A stretch of DNA of 9,420 bases from Chloroflexota bacterium (GTDB lineage: Bacteria > Chloroflexota > Anaerolineae > UBA7937 > B3-Chlor), in contig JAUWYD010000028.1 in NCBI GenBank assembly GCA_030616025.1, positions 1-9,420 on the forward strand. Reading direction: 5' to 3'. Under the pieces are notes generated by a model. The model saw only the letters and a list, made by a program, of their open reading frames with translations. It was not told where the DNA came from and searched no databases. Shown one piece after another: positions 6,001 through 9,420 of the stretch. The first letter of the stretch is position 1. Every line of letters begins with the position of its first letter. Made by a program: the position numbers and the translations under genes.

Positions 6001-9000
6001 GCGCAGTTCATCTCGCCCCATATCAGAGATGAGCGGGAGCACCAGGAAATGCAGAGGCAGGCGAGGGAGGAAGGATACACGCCTCTTGTGTGCTTGGTCG
6101 AAGCCAGCTCTCTCGGCATAGACTACCTGTAGCAAGACACGGGTCAGGCCTTCTTGAGACGCATCCTGAAGGTCGGTGGCCCTCTCTGCAATGGCTTTCC
6201 TCATTTCCTCAAGCTGCGATTCCGCCCAACGGTCGTAGCCGACGGCTGCAGCTTCAGTGAGCACGTTCTTGAGGGCCTGCAGGTCTATCTTCGCCAAAGG
6301 GTTCACGGTGAACAGTAGATCGAGCAGGCTACCCTTTCCCTGGCCCATCCGCGCCAGTCTACTTCCCGCGGCCTCGTCATTGCTGGCAGCCAGAGCACCA
6401 GCCAGAAGCGCCTCCATTTGTTCCGAGGCAATATCGGATGTCTTGATCTGCTCCAGCTTCAAAGCGGCGGGGATTCGCGCCTGCACCGTCTTGATCAGTT
6501 TCTCGCACAGTTCTTGGTGGTAAGCGTTTTCCAGGCGAGTCAGAAGTTCATCCGTGGCTTCGGATATCGATAGGCCTCTCAATTCGCTGGCTTTCACCCT
6601 CAGAGGGATGGGAAAGACGCCTTGCACATACTGAAGCAGGTCCTGGCTGGCCATAGATCGGCCTTGCTCCTCCATCAGGGCAACATAGTCATCTATCTTG
6701 TTCTCGAGGAACTCAGTGTAGCTGCCTAGCCCATCTCGATACTGGTCCAGAGCACTCTCAAACCGGCCACCCACGGCACTCTCCAGTAGGTCGTGGCGGT
6801 ACGCCTCGCTGGCTTGCTCGCCGATCTCCAGCAGAGTCTCTGCTATCTGTTCCCGCGGCACGCTCACCAACCGACTGGCCAGGAAGGCGATGGTGAACGG
6901 GGGGAAACAGGTCAGATTACCAAGGAATGGAAACTGGTAAGAGTAGGGGGCATCGGGCGGGGCAAGGGAAAGGGGCAGTATTTCGTTGAGATAGGAGAGT
7001 AAAGCGCCTTCTCCGCCATCTCTGCTCAATCCCTCCTCCAGTCGCCTATCCAGCTCACTTTCGAGCATCTCCCACAATTCGGACTCCAGGTCGGTGCCTG
7101 TGAGGGTTTGATACCTTCGCCCGTAGGTCAACTCCCGCTGACGGTTGAGGACATCGTCGTACTCCAGAAGATGCTTACGTATGTCGAAGTTGTAGCCTTC
7201 CACCTTGGTCTGAGCTCCCGAGATGGTCTTGCTTACCATGCCGTGTTCGATGGGGATGTCCTCTTCAACGCCAAGTTTGTCCATCAGGCTGGCCACCGAC
7301 GGCCCGCCGAAACGGCGCATGAGGTCATCTTCAAGGGAGAGGTAGAAACGAGAAGACCCTGGTTCGCCCTGACGACCTGCCCTTCCTCGCAGCTGGTTGT
7401 CTATGCGCCGTGCCTCGTGCCGCTCGGTGCCGAGGACATGCAGGCCGCCCAATTCAAGCACTTGTTCCCGGCGACGCACATAGTCGGGGTCGACTTCAGC
7501 GATGGCGCTGTAGAGCTGAGCTGGGGCAGCCTGGTAGGGATCTGAGCCTCGACCACGCAGCAACCTGTGCGCTGCCTTTATTGTCTCTTCAGGCAGTTCT
7601 CCGCCGAGCTTGATGTCCACACCTCGCCCTGCCATATTGGTGGCGATGGTCACCGCTTTCGGCTCACCTGCTCGGGAGATGATGACAGCTTCGCGGGTGT
7701 GATTCTTGGCGTTGAGGACTTCGTGATCTACCCGCTTCGTTTTCAACATGGCACTCAGGCGCTCTGACTTCTCCACGGACGTAGTGCCCACCAGCACCGG
7801 TCGTCCTGTTCGATGGAGCTCCTCGATCTCACTGACTATGGTTTCCCACTTTGCCTTTTCAGTCTTGTAGACCATGTCTTGGTAGTCGACTCGCTTGTAG
7901 AACAGGATCTCGTCGGGATCGTCCTCCTCGTAATACACCACTACCTCGACGCCATCTTCTTTGCGCGGCTCTTCGACCAACTGTGAGTCGGGGCTGTGGG
8001 CCACGTACTCGACATTGGTGGGGAGGACCATCACGTCCAATCCATAGATCTTGTCCAGCTCTTCAGCCTCCGTGGCCGCCGTGCCGGTCATGCCTGCCAG
8101 CTTGTCATACATGCGGAAGTAGTTCTGAATGGTAATAGTGGCCTGAGTCATCATCCGCGGCCTGATCCTTGCCCCCTCCTTGGCTTCGATGGCCTGATGC
8201 AGTCCTTCACTCAGCCGCCGGTCAGGCATCAGCCGCCCCGTAAACTCGTCCACCAGTACTATACGCCGGCCCTGCTTGATGTAGTCACGATCCTTGTGGA
8301 ATAGTACCTGCGCTCTCAGGGCCTGTTCCATGTAGTGTACGTATTGATAGTTGGCTTCATCGTAGATGTTGTCTATGCCGGTCTCTGTCTCCACCTTTGC
8401 GAGGCCCGCTTCGGTGAGGATGACAGTTCTCTCCTTCTCGCCGACCTCGTAGTCAATCTCAGGGCGCAGCTTGCGCGCGATGCGGGCAAAACGCCCGTAT
8501 TCCTCCAGAGGCTCGTCGGACGGACCAGAGATGATCAGTGGTGTGCGAGCCTCGTCAATGAGGATGTTGTCCACCTCGTCAACGATGGCGTAATGGAGTT
8601 CTCTCTGCATGCGCCTGTCGAGGGTGAAGGCCAGATTGTCGCGGAGGTAGTCGAAGCCGAACTCGTGGTTTGTGCCGTAGGTAATGTGAGCTTCATATGC
8701 CAGCTTGCGCTCGACGGGTCGGAGGCGGGGGAACTTGCCTCGCGTGTGCTCTGGGTCGTAGACGAAGGCGTTTCCCTCGCCCTGCTGCAGAAGGCCCACG
8801 CTCAGCCCCAAGAGGTGGTAGATGGGACCCATCCATTGCACGTCACGGCGTGCTAGGTAGTCGTTGACCGTCACTAGATGACCGCCCTTCCCGGTCAGGC
8901 CGTTCAGATAGAGAGGCAGAGTGGCCACCAAGGTTTTGCCTTCACCGGTCTTCATCTCCACCACCTTCCCTTGATGGAGGATGATGCCACCCAATATCTG

Positions 9001-9255
9001 TACGTCGAAGTGGCGCATGGCCGTGGTGCGCTTGGAAGCTTCCCTTACGACGGCGAAGGCTTCGGGCAGAAGATCATCCAGAGATTCCCCGGCATGTAGC
9101 CGGCCAATGAACTCCGCGGTCTTGTCTCGTAGCTGTTGATCCGTGAGGTCCTTGAAGCTGGAATCCAGCTCTCCAACCTCATCTACCAGCGGGTGCAGGC
9201 GGTTCAGTTCCTTCTCGTTCGGGTCCCCTGCGAACCTAGATACCAGCTTTAGCAC
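3088..9255 (-). CDS. secA: Protein translocase ATPase SecA, giant form with about 1150 extra residues
   Basis: SecA is the cytosolic motor that pushes unfolded preproteins through SecYEG. This one has 2055 residues, more than twice the normal length, in one uninterrupted frame. Domains: NBD1 with the Q-motif region (R81, D84, Q86), Walker A MKTGEGKT (101-108) and DEVD (226-229) followed by ILIDEARTPLIISG; the preprotein cross-linking domain, about 230-390; NBD2 with GTTSVEKSERL (490-500), TNMAGRGVDIKLGG (539-552), GTERHEARRIDNQ (609-621) and arginine finger GRAGRQG (624-630); the scaffold helix with HLLEYDDVLNRQREL (695-709); and IRA1/C-scaffold with LWVGYLTAIEDLRQGIGL (1986-2003) and DPLVEYKR (2010-2017). 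All catalytic residues look intact, so it should be an active ATPase. Between 714 and 1978 the small helical wing is replaced by a vast helical block. The C-terminal zinc motif is absent. GTG 9255 is the start: the N-terminus aligns with normal SecA, and GAGG lies 11 nt upstream. The identity is certain; the role of the insert is unknown. Confidence 0.98.
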   Translation of the reverse strand: MLKLVSRFAGDPNEKELNRLHPLVDEVGELDSSFKDLTDQQLRDKTAEFIGRLHAGESLDDLLPEAFAVVREASKRTTAMRHFDVQILGGIILHQGKVVEMKTGEGKTLVATLPLYLNGLTGKGGHLVTVNDYLARRDVQWMGPIYHLLGLSVGLLQQGEGNAFVYDPEHTRGKFPRLRPVERKLAYEAHITYGTNHEFGFDYLRDNLAFTLDRRMQRELHYAIVDEVDNILIDEARTPLIISGPSDEPLEEYGRFARIARKLRPEIDYEVGEKERTVILTEAGLAKVETETGIDNIYDEANYQYVHYMEQALRAQVLFHKDRDYIKQGRRIVLVDEFTGRLMPDRRLSEGLHQAIEAKEGARIRPRMMTQATITIQNYFRMYDKLAGMTGTAATEAEELDKIYGLDVMVLPTNVEYVAHSPDSQLVEEPRKEDGVEVVVYYEEDDPDEILFYKRVDYQDMVYKTEKAKWETIVSEIEELHRTGRPVLVGTTSVEKSERLSAMLKTKRVDHEVLNAKNHTREAVIISRAGEPKAVTIATNMAGRGVDIKLGGELPEETIKAAHRLLRGRGSDPYQAAPAQLYSAIAEVDPDYVRRREQVLELGGLHVLGTERHEARRIDNQLRGRAGRQGEPGSSRFYLSLEDDLMRRFGGPSVASLMDKLGVEEDIPIEHGMVSKTISGAQTKVEGYNFDIRKHLLEYDDVLNRQRELTYGRRYQTLTGTDLESELWEMLESELDRRLEEGLSRDGGEGALLSYLNEILPLSLAPPDAPYSYQFPFLGNLTCFPPFTIAFLASRLVSVPREQIAETLLEIGEQASEAYRHDLLESAVGGRFESALDQYRDGLGSYTEFLENKIDDYVALMEEQGRSMASQDLLQYVQGVFPIPLRVKASELRGLSISEATDELLTRLENAYHQELCEKLIKTVQARIPAALKLEQIKTSDIASEQMEALLAGALAASNDEAAGSRLARMGQGKGSLLDLLFTVNPLAKIDLQALKNVLTEAAAVGYDRWAESQLEEMRKAIAERATDLQDASQEGLTRVLLQVVYAERAGFDQAHKRRVSFLPRLPLHFLVLPLISDMGRDELREVIFEQLERAIGAREETWGRQELTRLGERRLAEVDGDFHEGLAEHLGEGVIRGVEDKAMGDLDGELYDQLRGYLGMREMEGRKLADLEFYDELAQHLEGETRAKLREPNTALKEDIVLRMQEYLLTQGYFEDAAVKETLLSKPMVELDGALREGISAHVGQDELGTLKEVPVAQWDPEVRHGIIEYLQARGHFVNEEKVQRFFVHETLGDLGEEIAQEACASIVRRRLEKLGNRTIGTLKGDLQESVLSYLQQRGLLVDRATRQRFGEQTLADLDESTFNGLSSYLGRQELEAVGSISALPQDARRDLQSHLMENDYFTDQKLLNSFHQGKLSDLEEHVYQGLKDHLLGDLDQELSHKLIGELDAHVQEAILRYLKGTDYFVDDDKARRFGSLTLSSLDIGTVHELEQELGEQIVAGFERRKFMNLDQETRESILRFLDLEGLFKKKKKREQFVKRSLAEIDIGIRDGIAYYLGRNRLAEFRETRFSDFPDDLRDHIWRHLRENGYFVDREKEEYLEIEEFGNLDPQLRPDLRGALKQDLEELLGQRKVVELPAEAQASIQEYLEEQEYFLDRTRLAQFEALQVEEMEPEVLATASQHLGQRTLAEIKGQKLSELGDGLRQDVERYLEGTDFFLDEAKRKKFIERRVTDLDDEIFDGLVDSLGSELAQESMRRQVAEFDESDRESLRDYLDGVGHFLDQEALARFEQGTLAQLNLDKRDYEGLASWLGQRWLEDNVDQSFSDLEEGLRGEIQGYLRSSNYFLDSEKLQRFQEIGFSDLTEETQTDLLRELWKRREEALREQRLADLDEGTRHSVERFLSQKGFGLDPEGMAEFKDSTLRDFDGELRQGLARYLGHQRLSEIEDSRIAELDEPDRADLQHYLGRQLMHQIEQNLMLGFVSRLWVGYLTAIEDLRQGIGLQAYGQMDPLVEYKRRAFGMFGELNDNIRRMVVTNVFRYPPQPLKLAQGGEKE
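3358..5916 (-). repeat. In-frame 63-residue (about 189 bp) tandem repeat array inside secA, 28 half-motifs
   Basis: SecA residues 1114-1966 are built from a short motif, roughly x-L-x-D-L-D-x(4,5)-R-x-x-L-x-x-Y-L, seen 28 times. From residue 1192 the motifs alternate between an A form, usually ending YLG and followed about 28 residues later by a B form. B ends in a linker with Y/H-F-V/L-D and then K-x-x-x-F. B motifs start near 1192, 1255, 1319, 1380, 1443, 1506, 1569, 1632, 1695, 1758, 1823, 1886 and 1949, giving steps of 63, 64, 61, six of 63, 65, 63 and 63. Twelve linkers follow; the last B (1949) runs straight into the IRA1 segment. Copies are diverged at the protein level, so the array looks old. 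The composition is charged and leucine-rich, which suggests an alpha-helical solenoid. The boundaries are mine, by eye. Confidence 0.88.
5917..7029 (-). other. Non-array part of the SecA insertion: helical-wing-like region, possibly multiplied
   Basis: SecA residues 743-1113 sit where the helical wing domain begins. The segment LLQYVQGVFPIPL (873-885), with LSISEATDELLTRLENAYHQ about ten residues later, matches the usual wing pattern of Gram-positive-type SecA (L-x-F-P-I-x-L, then a helix ending in A-Y). A similar pattern, LLSYLNEILPLSL with REQIAETLLEIGEQASEAYR, occurs at 752-820. Weaker echoes occur near 976-1015 and 1058-1103. Two hydrophobic stretches, about 773-799 and 1060-1078, stand out from the charged surroundings. 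I read this as a wing domain that was duplicated and diverged, but the later copies are too weak to be sure. Confidence 0.45.
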
Positions 9256-9354
9256 GACTTGATGATCCTCGTTACTTGGAGTCCGTCATAGCAGTGAGGC
9301 AGCACGTCAGTTGGGTGGCACACCTGCGCTGCCGGATCGGCGTACCACGTGGTC
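9256..9354 (-). promoter_or_regulatory. Probable promoter and leader region of secA
   Basis: This 99-nt stretch between the upstream terminator and the secA GTG must hold the secA promoter if secA has its own. A TATGAC hexamer at 9290-9285 could be a -10 box, but no convincing -35 lies 16-18 nt ahead of it. A perfect 10-bp palindrome, ACCACGTGGT, lies at 9344-9353. The ribosome site GAGG is at 9270-9267, 11 nt before GTG, which is somewhat far. The promoter role is inferred from position. Confidence 0.35.
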
Positions 9355-9392
9355 AGGAAAAGAAAATGCCCGAAAGGTACCTTTCAGGCATT
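9355..9392 (-). terminator. Intrinsic terminator of the gene upstream of secA
   Basis: Read on the minus strand, arms AATGCC and GGCATT (9392-9387 and 9370-9365) enclose GAAAG-GTAC-CTTTC. The pair between them is U-G in RNA, so the stem is 12 bp with a GUAC loop. It is followed directly by TTCTTTTCC. On the plus strand the same position is a C/A mismatch and no T-run follows, so the terminator works in the minus direction only. It ends an unseen gene beyond the right edge and separates it from secA, whose start lies about 100 nt further on. Confidence 0.8.
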
Positions 9393-9420
9393 GAGCAGTG
9401 GTCTTGACCCCTGATGGCAA

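Noticed and set aside
5620..6132. Plus-strand open frame of 170 codons antisense to secA
   Set aside because: It mirrors the secA insert, has no recognisable domain, and GC-rich codon bias readily opens the opposite frame.
8335..8856. Plus-strand open frame of 173 codons antisense to secA NBD1
   Set aside because: It lies opposite conserved SecA motifs and has no recognisable product.
9285..9290. TATGAC as a secA -10 box
   Set aside because: It is a weak match without a -35 at suitable spacing, so not called as a promoter by itself.

Overview
The window holds six genes, all on the minus strand, so it reads from right to left: secA (3088-9255), a P-loop ATPase gene (2334-3029), and the subunit genes of a ferredoxin-dependent 2-oxoacid oxidoreductase. 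Those are the ferredoxin-like delta subunit (2100-2306), the VorB-type alpha subunit (972-2030), the TPP-binding beta subunit (157-921) and the first 49 codons of a probable gamma subunit (1-147, cut by the window edge). Spacing is tight (9 to 69 nt) and most genes have a clear Shine-Dalgarno. No rRNA, tRNA, mobile element or CRISPR array was found.

The organism is probably an anaerobic bacterium. The evidence is the CoA-dependent 2-oxoacid:ferredoxin oxidoreductase, the GC-rich sequence and the bacterial SecA. My best guess is a Chloroflexota lineage (Dehalococcoidia- or Anaerolineae-like), from the look of the SecA and VorB sequences. No phylogeny was run, so this is inference.

The standout is secA. 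It encodes 2055 residues, while SecA is usually about 800-950. The motor domains (Walker A, DEVD, helicase motifs with the arginine finger) and the C-terminal helical-scaffold/IRA1 segment are all recognisable. Between the scaffold helix (about residue 714) and IRA1 (about residue 1978) lie roughly 1260 residues where about 115 are expected. The first third of this block (743-1113) looks like several diverged copies of the normal helical-wing segment. The rest (1114-1966) is a regular array of 28 short helical half-motifs, paired into units of almost exactly 63 residues, most of them ending in a Y/H-F-x-D signature. I know of no described SecA with such a solenoid-like extension; this is the candidate new biology here.

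A strong minus-strand terminator (9355-9392) ends the transcript of an unseen gene upstream of secA, so secA probably starts its own transcription unit. I see no terminator between secA and the ATPase gene, so the secretion motor and the redox operon may be cotranscribed. A hairpin with a GNRA loop (950-965) sits between the alpha and beta subunit genes.
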